This document shows, in pieces, positions 7,964-16,860 of a DNA stretch of 25,768 nucleotides. This DNA is from Bacteroides sp. CAG:545. GTDB lineage: Bacteria; Bacteroidota; Bacteroidia; Bacteroidales; UBA932. How positions within the stretch are numbered: position 1 is the stretch's first letter; the number at the start of each line of letters is the position of its first letter. A program made the position numbers and the translations under genes. Location: NCBI GenBank assembly GCA_000432515.1, contig HF996028.1, forward strand, positions 46,577-72,344, given 5' to 3'. A model generated the notes under the pieces. That model did not search any database. It worked only from the letters and a program-made list of their open reading frames with translations, and had not been told where the DNA came from.

Positions 7964-9133
7964 TCAGCCTTTCACCTCACAGTCCAGAGAACCGTCAGAA
8001 AACACCACTCTGATACCGTCGCCGGGCTTTTTTCCTTTCGCCGCTTTCAGCACCACTCCTCTATCGTCAGTAACAAGCGCATATCCGCGCGACAGAATCC
8101 GCCTCGGATCAGCGCCCAAGATACTCGCCTCGAGCACATCCACCTTCGCCGACAAGGCATTGATCTTATTCTGCAATGCCATTTTCAGCTTGGATTCCAT
8201 CAGGTCCACATTTGACGACATAGTGGCGATTTTCCCGAGAAATGCCAGTTTCAGACGGGAACTGTACGACAGAATCTCCTGGTCTTCAGCAGCATATATA
8301 TCCAGAAAAACATCGGCGAGCGCGGTAGGGGTTTTCACATACTGCCACGCGACCATATCACATATATGATAGTCCTGGTCATGTCCGACTGCCGTAAGTA
8401 CCGGTATCGGACATCTTGCAATCGCCGCTGCCACTTCATAATCATCGAAACATGCGAGATCCAGTTTCGCCCCGCCGCCTCTCAGCACCACCACGGCATC
8501 ATAAGCGGGTTCCGCAGATGCAGCAGCTGAAATTGCTGCCGAAATGGATGAAGGCGCAGACGCACCCTGCATGACAGCCTCAAACAGCTCAGTATGAAAG
8601 ACAAATGCCGATTCGTTCTCGTGAAGATGGCGCATAAAGTCCCTGTAGCCGGCCGCATCGGGAGCCGAAACCACAGCAATCCTATAAGGCAATGCCGTCA
8701 TTTCCAGCTCTTTCTGCCTGTCCATCAGGCCTTCCCGCTTCAGACGTTCTATGGTCGCCTGGCGCTCGCGCTCCTTGTCGCCGAGGGTAAATTCCGGATC
8801 AATGTCATCTATGATCAATGAAAAACCGTAAAGCTGGCTGTAATTCACCTGCACTCGGACGAGGACATTGATTCCCTCCTGAAGAGGAACGCCTGCAACT
8901 GACTGGAAATAAGGCGAAAGCATCCTGAACTTGGAGCTCCATATTATCGCCGAAGACTTGGCGACCAGGCCGCTGTCTCCGCTCTGGGACAATTCCAGAT
9001 AACAATGCCCGCCGCTTCTTGATTTGATGGCGCTGATTTCCGCCTTAACCCATAATTTGTCGGGGAAATTGCCCTCAAGCGCAGAACGGATACTTGTCTG
9101 AAGTGTGTATAAATCTATAATTTCCCTTTCCAT
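7964..9133 (-). CDS. xseA: Exodeoxyribonuclease VII large subunit
   Basis: This 389-residue protein is the catalytic subunit of exonuclease VII, used in DNA repair and ssDNA turnover. An N-terminal OB fold (about 20-105) contains WVKAEISAIKSRSGGHCYLE. The catalytic core carries VLRGGGAKLDLACFDD, AVGHDQDYHICDMVA and the KTPTALADVFLD block, all hallmarks of XseA. A long helical region (about 285-345) probably makes the coiled coil that binds XseB. The C-terminus has DPRRILSRGYALV, also typical. At 389 residues it is a little shorter than E. coli XseA (about 456). It begins 24 bases after the ispH stop, in the same minus-strand run. Confidence 0.95.
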   Translation of the reverse strand: MEREIIDLYTLQTSIRSALEGNFPDKLWVKAEISAIKSRSGGHCYLELSQSGDSGLVAKSSAIIWSSKFRMLSPYFQSVAGVPLQEGINVLVRVQVNYSQLYGFSLIIDDIDPEFTLGDKERERQATIERLKREGLMDRQKELEMTALPYRIAVVSAPDAAGYRDFMRHLHENESAFVFHTELFEAVMQGASAPSSISAAISAAASAEPAYDAVVVLRGGGAKLDLACFDDYEVAAAIARCPIPVLTAVGHDQDYHICDMVAWQYVKTPTALADVFLDIYAAEDQEILSYSSRLKLAFLGKIATMSSNVDLMESKLKMALQNKINALSAKVDVLEASILGADPRRILSRGYALVTDDRGVVLKAAKGKKPGDGIRVVFSDGSLDCEVKG

Positions 9134-9157
9134 AATGTGTCAGAATTTGTACGAGTC

Positions 9158-10081
9158 TCAAAATTCCCGTATCCGGGAGGCCACCGACTCAAGCAGCCAT
9201 TTCGGCGTGGACGTGGCGCCGCACACCCCCACACGGTCATCCGGGCGGAACCATTCCGTGCGGACTTCTCCGGCCCCGCTCACATTGTACGTCCTTATGT
9301 TCACGGAGCGGCACAAGTCACAGAGAACCTTTCCGTTGGAGCTGTCCTTTCCGGACACGAATATGATGATGTCATGGGACAATGCAAACTCAGACAGGCG
9401 TTTATGGCGCCCTGCCACCTGCTGGCATATGGTGTCGTGCACCACCAGAAGTTCAGTTCCCTTGAAAAGGACCGGAGACATTTCGTGCTCCTTCGCCATC
9501 GCCTCTTCCAGGGCGCAGCAGATGGTAGCATATTCAGCGGGACTCTTGGTTGTCTGCGAGAAGATTTCCACAGGAGCATCCAGATTTATCTTTCCGAAAC
9601 TGATGGCCTCGTCGAGCATCTGCATATTTTCTATTACCAAGGCATCGCCGTCCACCTGACCGAGAAGGCCGAGGACTTCAGCATGACCGACTTTACCGAA
9701 AATGAGAATCCGGCCGCCAGCGGCATTAACCCTGACATAGGCCTCCCTTATGCTTTTCTGGAGTTTCAGCACCACGGGACAGGTGCAGTCCATAACATCA
9801 AGGCCCAACCTGTCCGCAGCACGATATGTGGCAGGCGGCTCGCCGTGCGCCCTTATAAGCACCCTGGAGCCACGTGGAAGTGTCTCCAGGTCTTCCGCCG
9901 ACACCGTAACGAGACCGAGAGAGCGGAGCCGTTCGAGCTCAGATTCATTGTGGACAATGGAGCCCAACGAATACAATTTCTTTCCCCCGCTTTCAGACAA
10001 CACATCCTCCGCTTTGCTTACAGCACGGATAACGCCACCGCAAAAACCTGAACCAGGGTCTATTTCCACGGATATTGCCAT
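9158..10081 (-). CDS. ispH: 4-hydroxy-3-methylbut-2-enyl diphosphate reductase
   Basis: IspH catalyses the last step of the MEP isoprenoid pathway, reducing HMBPP to IPP and DMAPP with a 4Fe-4S cluster. The three cluster cysteines are visible: Cys14 in GFCGGV, Cys101 in CTCPVV, and the Cys of HDTIC. Substrate-binding His residues appear in SIVHNE (44), RAHGEPP (79) and GHAEV, the last with the conserved Glu. SGKDSSNGKVL corresponds to the SxNS motif. The length, 307 residues, is normal for the family. It starts 3 bases after the cmk stop; cmk-ispH neighbourhoods are common in bacteria. The window therefore implies a MEP rather than mevalonate route. Confidence 0.96.
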   Translation of the reverse strand: MAISVEIDPGSGFCGGVIRAVSKAEDVLSESGGKKLYSLGSIVHNESELERLRSLGLVTVSAEDLETLPRGSRVLIRAHGEPPATYRAADRLGLDVMDCTCPVVLKLQKSIREAYVRVNAAGGRILIFGKVGHAEVLGLLGQVDGDALVIENMQMLDEAISFGKINLDAPVEIFSQTTKSPAEYATICCALEEAMAKEHEMSPVLFKGTELLVVHDTICQQVAGRHKRLSEFALSHDIIIFVSGKDSSNGKVLCDLCRSVNIRTYNVSGAGEVRTEWFRPDDRVGVCGATSTPKWLLESVASRIREF

Positions 10082-10084
10082 AAC

Positions 10085-10780
10085 TTACTTGCCGAATCTT
10101 TCCTCAACCAGTTTTTTTATCCAGACCATCTGGTCCTGCAACGTCATATCAGAATTGTCCAGAACCACCGCATCCTCAGCCTGCCTCAACGGAGAAGTCT
10201 CCCTGTGGGAGTCTATGTAGTCGCGGCTTTTCAGGTTCTCGAGAACCTCCTGAAAAACAGGATTCTGTCCACCCGCAACCATCTCATTCAGACGTCTTTG
10301 CGCACGAACCTTGTCATCCGCCACCATGAAGATCTTCAGGTCGGCATTCGGGAAAACAGATGTGCCGATGTCGCGTCCGTCCATGACAATGCGTCCGTTC
10401 TTCCCGTATGAGACGAGAAGTTCATCCACGAAATTCCTCACCTGGGGAATCACCGCCACCGGACTCACATGAGAAGACACAGCCAAGGTCCTGATCTGCG
10501 AATCCACACATTGGTCGCCGATAAAAGTATGGCTGCCTTCGGGCGAATACTCGAAATGAATGTCAATGCCGGGGAGCGCGGCGACAAGCGCATCCTTGTC
10601 AATGCTGCCGTCTTCCCGCACCATGCCATGCTCCATCGCATACAGGGTCACAGCCCTGTACAATGCCCCCGAGTCGAGATACAGAAACGAGAATTCTTTG
10701 GCTATCAGTTTCGCGAAGGAACTTTTGCCTGTTGATGAGTAGCCGTCTATGGCAATGATTATATCTGGTATATTATGCAT
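10085..10780 (-). CDS. cmk: Cytidylate kinase
   Basis: This 231-residue P-loop kinase transfers phosphate from ATP to CMP or dCMP. The P-loop GYSSTGKS sits at residues 13-20. LDSGALYRAVTLYA is the CMP-site helix, and MDGRDIGTSVFPNADLKIFM is the DGRDIGT signature of bacterial Cmk. The lid region shows RAQRRLNEM, and DYIDSHRETSPLRQAEDAV is typical of the family end. The ATG at 10780 lies 44 bases after the kinase stop, the largest gap in this part of the run, and a TACATTTG box there may be an internal promoter. It is followed by ispH after 3 bases. Confidence 0.95.
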   Translation of the reverse strand: MHNIPDIIIAIDGYSSTGKSSFAKLIAKEFSFLYLDSGALYRAVTLYAMEHGMVREDGSIDKDALVAALPGIDIHFEYSPEGSHTFIGDQCVDSQIRTLAVSSHVSPVAVIPQVRNFVDELLVSYGKNGRIVMDGRDIGTSVFPNADLKIFMVADDKVRAQRRLNEMVAGGQNPVFQEVLENLKSRDYIDSHRETSPLRQAEDAVVLDNSDMTLQDQMVWIKKLVEERFGK

Positions 10781-10799
10781 TTTTACTGTTGGTTTCGGA

Positions 10800-10807
10800 C
10801 AAATGTA
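10800..10807 (-). promoter_or_regulatory. Possible promoter -7 box upstream of cmk
   Basis: Read on the minus strand, TACATTTG matches the Bacteroidota -7 consensus TAnnTTTG and ends 19 bases before the cmk ATG. No good -33 TTTG is seen at about 19 bases upstream, so this is a weak candidate for an internal promoter in the gap between the kinase gene and cmk. Confidence 0.3.
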
Positions 10808-10824
10808 ATAAATATTTCTGTCAA

Positions 10825-13800
10825 TCAGCGTTTGCCTTTAGGGAATCGGACGGTAAAGCATGCTCCGCCGAGCACAAACGACTTGCTGTAGAAGATCTCG
10901 CCGCCGCATCTTTCGAGGATATTCTTGCAGATAGCGAGTCCCAAGCCGGTTCCGCCGCTCTTGGTGGTGAAGTTCGGAGTAAACAGACGACTGCGGTTTT
11001 CATCTTTGATTCCAGGACCGCTGTCTTCCAATACTATATCATAAAATCCTTCCTTCGAACTGTTTCGCAATGACAGGACTATATGGCCAAGTTCCGGTTC
11101 CCTGCCTGCTTCCTTGTCTTCTGTCTGCTGGTTCTCAATCGCCTGCACGGCATTTGTAAGCAGATTAACGAACACACGTATCAGCTGCGGCTTCGGCCCG
11201 GTCACCCACGCATCTTTCAGTCCGAAATAGCCGAAACTGATGTTTTCCTTGTCATCGAACATCGAAATCTGGTCGGATGCCATATCGTCAAGATTGATAG
11301 GCACCATCTCCTCAGTATAGAGTTTGGCGAATGTCGAGAATTCATTGGCCGTATCCGTAAGGACTTCAATGCTGTCCAGAATCAGGCGAGATATGTCCTC
11401 GAACTTGGTTTCCCAGGTAGGATCGTTCTTGCTCTTGAGCCGTATCAGCCTCTGTATCTGGAGTTTCATCGGAGTAAGCGGGTTCTTGATCTCATGAGCC
11501 ACCTGACGCGCCATCTCACTCCAGGCCCTTTCACGCTCAGCCTGGGCCACCTGCTTGCTGGATTCCGAGAGGTCATGAACCATGAGATTATAGGCTCTTA
11601 CCAGGCTGGAAATTTCATCTTCCTTGTCATATATGATATATTCCAGTCCGCCGGTTCTCGCATAAATCATCTTCCTGCCCATCTCCACTATCGGCCGGAA
11701 CATCTTGTCCACCACTTTTGTCGTAAGGAACCTGGTGATTATCAGCAAGATGAAGAACACTGTTATCACGAAGACCGAGTGGAACACGGCATCCTGCTTG
11801 AATGAAAGCCCGGAATCGGTATATGGCGCACTCAGAATCGCGAGGATCTTGCCCTTGTCATTGAATATCGGGGCATACATCGTGTAGAAATTCCTGCCGC
11901 CTATGCTTTCACGGTGGATGTAGAACCTCTTGTTACTGTACATTATGTTCCTGTAGGCCTCAGGGTTCGTCCTGGAGCCGAGCAACATCTTCTCGTACAC
12001 TTCAGGTGCGGTGGTATTGAACACCCTGCCTCCCGGAGTATAGAGCGTGATGTCGGAACGGGTGTAGTTTCCGATATCATCCATTATGCTCGCCATATCC
12101 TGTGAAGCCACATCGCTGTAGGAAGAGCAGTATCTGACACGGTTCGCCATCAGGGACTGGATGGTGGTGATCTTGCTGGTCATCAGCCTCATCACATTGG
12201 CATCATTTCTTTTATATACGAAGAACACCATGATCGTGCTCATCGTCACCAGTGTCATGAGCATTGACAGGAACAGCACCGTATTCACCCTGGACTTGTA
12301 GTAATTCTTCTCGAAATTGCCGTACTTCTTCCTCCGCCAGCCTATCAGGCTTATCCAGGAATAGGCCGCCAGCCACAGCATACAGGCCGCGAGTGCGTAT
12401 TGGGACGCACCGATGCGCGGACGGGATATGACAATGCTCTCGTCAGGATAGAGGTGGCTGTAGAAATGCACGTAGGCATCTACCGACAGCCTTTCCGACA
12501 CGTCTTCTACATCATGAGTCCTGAATTTGCCGTTGAGCACTGTCGGATAAGGATAATCACCCTTGTAGCTGACAAGTTTTCCGTCAATGTACTTGGCAAA
12601 TGAGTACTGCGGAGGTATCACGACCGCGCCCGGAGATGAAGAATCGAGCACAAAGGCATAGCCCCGCTCATTCTTGTCGGATTTCGAATTCACGCCGAGC
12701 AGCATCTTGGTAGTGCCGTTCTTCGGGGAATAATAGACGAACATTCCGGTATATTGGGCCATTCCGTTGGCTGTACGGCTGTACACGAATCTGGATTCAG
12801 GCGCAATCGGGACAGCATTCACCACCCTTTCATTGAAATACTTGGCCACCTGCGGATCGGAGATGTTCTCCTTGAACAGATAGACGCTTATGTCGAAGTC
12901 CTTGGAAATCCTGTTCATGTAGGTTTCCGTGATTCTGTTCAATATGATCTTGTAGTCATTTGTGGCGGCCATCACCTCAGGGATGGAATTGTCCGCCGCG
13001 ATCGCATTCTCCATGCCCCTCAACTGGAGTTCCAGTCCGAGATCCCGGTCTATGGACAGACGGTTCAGCCAGATCTGCACGCGGTTGGTTTCCTTCTGCG
13101 TCCCGAGCAGTGAGAACATCAGCAGGAAAAACACCGCACTGAAGATCGCGAACACGGATCTTCCGGTACGTGAGAACACGTCATATTTCAGTCCCGTATC
13201 ATTGAACACGGCAATCCTGATTATCTGCAGGGAAAGCGGAATGGTGGATACCAATGCCAGATAGGACAGATATATGTACAGCGAGAAACGGCCGAGCTGG
13301 ACTATCTTGTAGAGTTCCAGGGATATGTTGGAATTCAGGATAAGGCTTCTGAAAGTAACTGCTGTATAAGCGATTACGAGAATATCAGAAAGCAACACGA
13401 ATGCGATGGTCAGGCGTTTGTGCGCAAGGCTTGACTTCATGAATTCCCAGACAGGACTCTCGGCGATGTAGAGGCAGGCGAATACCAGTACCAGCCAGAT
13501 GTTTATTATCAATACCGCGCCGAGGGAATACAATATGGGGCCGTCCGCATACAATGTAGGCGAGAACAGCGTATCAGAACTCTGCATTCCGTATCCGACG
13601 ATATAGAACGCGAGCATCGCCAAGGTTATGGACAGGATGGAAAACCACATTGACCTGAGGCTCCTGTTGAAATACAGGAATGTCAGCACGCCTATCACGA
13701 AGAATGCGGCGGAGAGCCACAGCAGGGTCGTGTCCGGCAGTATCGGAGCGATCCTGGTAGCCTCCTGTATAAGTTTCATGAGCGGATACCCGTTGACCGA

Positions 13801-14409
13801 AATCACGGAGCCGCCACTCGTACTGATAGGGTGGAGCGAAAACCTGTCTGAGAGGCGGAACTTAGGGTTTACCCCGTTTATCGACCTGGTATCCAAGGTA
13901 TTACGGACTTCCAGTCCTCCGATTACGCGACATCCGTTCCTGTCCGTCAATGATTTCACGAGATACCATTTAGGGCCGATGCTCAGGTATTTTACTGTCG
14001 TGTCTGCCTCCACGAGAGGTGACACGAAGTTGTATCGGAGATTGCCGAACCGCTGGACCACAAGCTTATGGCTGATATCATCATTGTCCAGAGAAAACTG
14101 ATTGACCCAAGACTGGAGCGAATCGCTGTAATAGCGGTAAATCACCATATCTTCAGGCACGTCTTCAAGCTTCAGCCATCCGCCCGGGCTCTGGTCCAAT
14201 GCTTCCTGCATATAGTCCTCAAGCTGGGCAAAACGCTTGTTCAGCACTTTGTCGAAGTGTCTGGTGGCATAATCCGAAAAATCTCCACGCCTGTCCACGA
14301 ACAGGTTCGCCAACATGAGCAGGAACGCTATGCCGACCAATATCGCCCACACGTTCTTGCCGAAAAGGCTTTTCCAGCATTTTACCAGTTTCTCTTTCAA
14401 TGCTGCCAT
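10825..14409 (-). CDS. Very large NtrY-like membrane sensor histidine kinase
   Basis: This 1194-residue protein ends in a complete histidine kinase core. It has phospho-acceptor His972 in AHEIKNPLTPMK (the NtrY/NtrB style HEIKNPLTP), an N-box with Asn1082 and Asn1086, DSGPGI (1129-1134) and GGTGLGLAI (1152-1160). A HAMP-like stretch lies at about 895-950. About ten hydrophobic segments are seen, near 21-38, 227-247, 254-274, 292-313, 332-352, 374-396, 418-436, 671-690, 709-731 and 876-893. They frame three likely periplasmic sensor regions (about 40-225, 440-670, 735-875); the last resembles a Cache/PAS-like fold. The signal is unknown. It lies 8 bases after rlmH. No response regulator is adjacent; the HTH-less NtrC-type regulator at 23804-24958 is a possible partner (inference). 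Confidence 0.88.
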   Translation of the reverse strand: MAALKEKLVKCWKSLFGKNVWAILVGIAFLLMLANLFVDRRGDFSDYATRHFDKVLNKRFAQLEDYMQEALDQSPGGWLKLEDVPEDMVIYRYYSDSLQSWVNQFSLDNDDISHKLVVQRFGNLRYNFVSPLVEADTTVKYLSIGPKWYLVKSLTDRNGCRVIGGLEVRNTLDTRSINGVNPKFRLSDRFSLHPISTSGGSVISVNGYPLMKLIQEATRIAPILPDTTLLWLSAAFFVIGVLTFLYFNRSLRSMWFSILSITLAMLAFYIVGYGMQSSDTLFSPTLYADGPILYSLGAVLIINIWLVLVFACLYIAESPVWEFMKSSLAHKRLTIAFVLLSDILVIAYTAVTFRSLILNSNISLELYKIVQLGRFSLYIYLSYLALVSTIPLSLQIIRIAVFNDTGLKYDVFSRTGRSVFAIFSAVFFLLMFSLLGTQKETNRVQIWLNRLSIDRDLGLELQLRGMENAIAADNSIPEVMAATNDYKIILNRITETYMNRISKDFDISVYLFKENISDPQVAKYFNERVVNAVPIAPESRFVYSRTANGMAQYTGMFVYYSPKNGTTKMLLGVNSKSDKNERGYAFVLDSSSPGAVVIPPQYSFAKYIDGKLVSYKGDYPYPTVLNGKFRTHDVEDVSERLSVDAYVHFYSHLYPDESIVISRPRIGASQYALAACMLWLAAYSWISLIGWRRKKYGNFEKNYYKSRVNTVLFLSMLMTLVTMSTIMVFFVYKRNDANVMRLMTSKITTIQSLMANRVRYCSSYSDVASQDMASIMDDIGNYTRSDITLYTPGGRVFNTTAPEVYEKMLLGSRTNPEAYRNIMYSNKRFYIHRESIGGRNFYTMYAPIFNDKGKILAILSAPYTDSGLSFKQDAVFHSVFVITVFFILLIITRFLTTKVVDKMFRPIVEMGRKMIYARTGGLEYIIYDKEDEISSLVRAYNLMVHDLSESSKQVAQAERERAWSEMARQVAHEIKNPLTPMKLQIQRLIRLKSKNDPTWETKFEDISRLILDSIEVLTDTANEFSTFAKLYTEEMVPINLDDMASDQISMFDDKENISFGYFGLKDAWVTGPKPQLIRVFVNLLTNAVQAIENQQTEDKEAGREPELGHIVLSLRNSSKEGFYDIVLEDSGPGIKDENRSRLFTPNFTTKSGGTGLGLAICKNILERCGGEIFYSKSFVLGGACFTVRFPKGKR

Positions 14410-14417
14410 ATTACTTG

Positions 14418-14891
14418 TTATTCATGATGATATGGCTCACCGCGCATTATGGTGAAGGCGCGATAGAGCTGTTCCGTGAAAATCACTCTGACCATCTGAT
14501 GGGAAAACGTCATCTCGGAAAGCGAAATCTTGGAATCGGCACGCGAATACACTTCGCGAGAGAATCCGTATGCTCCGCCTATCACGAAGACGATGTCCCT
14601 TCCGCTACAGGCCATCTTGTTCTGGAGCATTGACGCGAATTCCACCGAACGGAACTGCTTGCCGTGCTCGTCCATAAGAATCACATCGTCTCCCGGACGG
14701 ATCTGCGCGAGCAGGAGTTCGCCTTCGCGAGCCTTTATCTGTTCCCGGGTCAATGAGGACACATTCTTCAGTTCAGGTATTTCCACGACATTGAACTGTA
14801 TATAATGCGTCAGTCTGGATTTGTACAGGTCCAGACCTTCCCTAACCCATTTCACGTCAGTCTTTCCGACTGTAATCAAAGTCATCTTCAT
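14418..14891 (-). CDS. rlmH: 23S rRNA pseudouridine-1915 N3-methyltransferase RlmH
   Basis: RlmH is a SPOUT methyltransferase that methylates pseudouridine 1915 of 23S rRNA on the assembled ribosome, using S-adenosylmethionine. The 157-residue product starts MKMTLITVGKT and shows LDLYKSRL, the SAM-site FVIGGAYGF, SLSEMTFSHQMVR and the ending LYRAFTIMRGEPYHHE, all classic RlmH. The family is about 155-160 residues, which fixes the start at 14891. The frame stays open upstream to 15254, but that extension has no homology and would run under the oppositely oriented gene at 14982. It is followed by the sensor kinase after 8 bases, and a candidate promoter sits right before the ATG. Confidence 0.96.
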   Translation of the reverse strand: MKMTLITVGKTDVKWVREGLDLYKSRLTHYIQFNVVEIPELKNVSSLTREQIKAREGELLLAQIRPGDDVILMDEHGKQFRSVEFASMLQNKMACSGRDIVFVIGGAYGFSREVYSRADSKISLSEMTFSHQMVRVIFTEQLYRAFTIMRGEPYHHE

Positions 14892-14898
14892 ACGGGTA

Positions 14899-14929
14899 CA
14901 AAAATAACTTCTTTTGGGATGATTTCCAA
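14899..14929 (-). promoter_or_regulatory. Candidate Bacteroidota promoter for rlmH, nearly leaderless
   Basis: On the minus strand TATTTTTG (14906-14899) matches the -7 consensus TAnnTTTG, and ATTGG with TTG at about 14930-14928 lies roughly 19 bases upstream as a -33 element. Only 7 bases separate the -7 box from the rlmH ATG, so transcription should begin within a few bases of the start codon. No other good box is present in the 90-base divergent gap. Confidence 0.45.
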
Positions 14930-14981
14930 TTGGCTCGGTATTTGCTGTTATTAAGGGCCGAAAAAAGCAAGTTATACACTT

Positions 14982-15392
14982 ATGGGCATAAGACATTTCA
15001 TCGTTTTGTTCACGACTGCGGCAGCAATGTGCTGCGGCATAGATTCTTATGCTCAGGATGAGGGATATGATGTATTCATCCCTATCGCGAAGTACATCAG
15101 GCAGGGAGATGCAGAGAAACTGGCCGCATGGTTCGACGACAACCTGGAGATATCCGTCATCTCGAACACGAGCGATTCGAGCAAGAACCAGGCACGGCAG
15201 ATCCTGAAAGCCTTTTTCGACAGCTACACGCCCAGAGGTTTCGAAATCACACATACTGCAGGCCGTTCCAATATGAAATACGCGGTTGGACGTCTCAATG
15301 CAGGGGGCGAGACGTTCGAGGTCACGATCTTCGTCAGTTACAAGCAGGTCACCTACAAGATTCAGCAGTTGAAGATTCTCAGAGAGAAATAA
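14982..15392 (+). CDS. Secreted DUF4783 protein
   Basis: This 136-residue protein has an N-terminal signal peptide (MGIRHF, then hydrophobic about 7-19, with likely cleavage after SYA at about 24, before QDEGYD). The mature part, about 110 residues, resembles the Bacteroidota DUF4783 family: VFIPIAKYIRQGDAEKLAAWF near its start, SKNQARQILKAFF in the middle and a beta-rich end (ETFEVTIFVSYK, YKIQQLKIL). The fold is thought to be NTF2/cystatin-like; the function is not known. It would be exported to the periplasm. It is transcribed divergently from rlmH and ends at a strong hairpin terminator. I found no convincing -7 box for it in the 90-base gap. Confidence 0.85.
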   Translation: MGIRHFIVLFTTAAAMCCGIDSYAQDEGYDVFIPIAKYIRQGDAEKLAAWFDDNLEISVISNTSDSSKNQARQILKAFFDSYTPRGFEITHTAGRSNMKYAVGRLNAGGETFEVTIFVSYKQVTYKIQQLKILREK

Positions 15393-15430
15393 AAAAATCA
15401 GCGGGCCGTAAAATGAGCCGCTGATTTTTT
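15392..15430. terminator. Bidirectional rho-independent terminator
   Basis: A perfect 13-bp stem AAAAAATCAGCGG / CCGCTGATTTTTT closes a 13-base loop. The first A-run overlaps the stop codon of the DUF4783 gene, and T-runs occur on both strands, so it can end transcription of the DUF4783 gene and of the converging der operon. Confidence 0.85.
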
Positions 15431-15448
15431 ATTTGTCGGAAGCAACTT

Positions 15449-15477
15449 AGAAACTGTTTTGAATCAAAACAGTTTCT
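15449..15477 (-). terminator. Perfect hairpin at the der stop codon
   Basis: AGAAACTGTTTT and AAAACAGTTTCT form a perfect 12-bp stem around a 5-base loop. The stem touches the last base of the der stop codon. It lacks a T-run of its own but precedes the bidirectional terminator at 15392-15430, so it may protect the 3' end of the der transcript or act with that terminator. Confidence 0.55.
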
Positions 15478-16784
15478 TATTTCTGCCTCATGAACAGCTG
15501 TACCGGACAGCCTGTGAGATCGAAATGCTCTCTCAGCTTGTTTTCCAGGAAACGCTTGTACGGTTCCTTGATGTACTGCGGGAGATTACAGAAGAACGCA
15601 AATGCCGGGAACTTGGTAGGAAGCTGTGTCATATACTTGATTTTCACGAGCTTGCCCTTCCACATCGGCGGAGGATAGTTCTCGATTTCCGGCAGCATGG
15701 CATCCATGAGCTTGGATGTGGAAATCTTGTTGGAGTAGTTGGCCCACACGTGGCCGATTTCATTGAGCACATCCAGGATTCTCTGCTTCTTGAGCACTGA
15801 CGTGAAAATGATAGGGACATCGCTGAACGGAGCTATCCTTGCCCTGAGCGACTTGGTGTACTCTGCGAGAGTATTGCTTTCCTTCTCGAAAAGGTCCCAT
15901 TTGTTCACTACCAGGACGCAGCCCTTCCTGTTCTTCTTGATAAGATTGAAGATATTCATGTCCTGCGCCTCCATACCGGTAGTTGCATCTATCATCATGA
16001 TGCAGACGTCACTGTGCTCGATGGCCCTGATGGAACGCATCACAGAATAGAACTCCAGATCCTCGCTGACTCTGTTCTTCTTACGTATTCCGGCAGTGTC
16101 CACGAACATGAACTCGTGGCCAAACTTGTTGTAATACGATGATATTGAATCCCTTGTGGTTCCGGCAACGGAAGTCACGATATTTCTCTCCTCGCCGAGA
16201 AGCGCATTTGTAAGAGAGGATTTGCCGACATTCGGCTTGCCTACTATGGTGATACGCGGAACGCCAGGATGCTCGTCCTCCGCTTCCGTATCCTCCGGCA
16301 GTTTCTTGAGCACCTCGTCCAGGAGGTCACCTGTTCCGCCGCCATTGGCTGCCGATATGCTGAAAATTTCACCGAGGCCGAGGCCATAGAACTGATATGT
16401 GTCGAACATCTTTTCACCGGAGTCCACCTTGTTCACGGCCACGACTACCGGTTTGCCGCTCCTTCTGAGCAGGTCGGCGATTTCCGAATCGTAATCGGTG
16501 ATGCCAGTGGCGGCCTCCACCATGAACAATATCAGATCCGCTTCCTCAATAGCGATTACTACCTGTTTTCTGATTTCTTCTTCGAAAACGTCATCCGAAC
16601 CGGAAGTATATCCACCGGTATCCACCACTGAAAACTCCTTGCCGCACCATTCGCATTTTCCATAATGCCTGTCGCGTGTCACGCCTGCGGTTTCATCTAC
16701 AATGGCCTGCCTCATACCTACGAGGCGGTTGAAAAGTGTGGACTTGCCCACATTAGGGCGTCCTACGATTGCTACTAAACTCAT
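15477..16784 (-). CDS. der: Ribosome-associated GTPase Der (EngA)
   Basis: Der is an essential tandem-GTPase that helps assemble the 50S ribosomal subunit. The 435-residue protein has G domain 1 (GRPNVGKST at 7-15, DTGGYTSG, NKVDS) and G domain 2 (GKPNVGKSS, DTAGIRKK, NKWDLFEK). A C-terminal KH-like domain contains NYPPPMWKGKLVKIKYMTQ and ends NKLREHFDLTGCPVQLFMRQK, cut here to its recognisable parts. The linker between the G domains is acidic (PEDTEAEDEHPG), as usual. It is the last gene of the minus-strand run engB-prs-small protein-der, 76 bases after the small-protein stop, and ends at a hairpin next to a bidirectional terminator. Confidence 0.97.
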   Translation of the reverse strand: MSLVAIVGRPNVGKSTLFNRLVGMRQAIVDETAGVTRDRHYGKCEWCGKEFSVVDTGGYTSGSDDVFEEEIRKQVVIAIEEADLILFMVEAATGITDYDSEIADLLRRSGKPVVVAVNKVDSGEKMFDTYQFYGLGLGEIFSISAANGGGTGDLLDEVLKKLPEDTEAEDEHPGVPRITIVGKPNVGKSSLTNALLGEERNIVTSVAGTTRDSISSYYNKFGHEFMFVDTAGIRKKNRVSEDLEFYSVMRSIRAIEHSDVCIMMIDATTGMEAQDMNIFNLIKKNRKGCVLVVNKWDLFEKESNTLAEYTKSLRARIAPFSDVPIIFTSVLKKQRILDVLNEIGHVWANYSNKISTSKLMDAMLPEIENYPPPMWKGKLVKIKYMTQLPTKFPAFAFFCNLPQYIKEPYKRFLENKLREHFDLTGCPVQLFMRQK

Positions 16785-16860
16785 CTTTTTAATACTTGAT
16801 ATCTGCTCTCACGAGAAGATTGTTTTTCCCGTATCCCGGGCTTCTTTATATAATCGGGCC

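Noticed and set aside
10825..14409. Several open frames antisense to the sensor kinase gene
   Set aside because: They are shadows of the kinase codons, lack domain character, and have no promoter-like boxes.
14892..15254. Upstream extension of the rlmH frame to 15254
   Set aside because: The added 121 residues have no resemblance to RlmH and lie antisense to the DUF4783 gene and across the promoter region; the family length fits a start at 14891.
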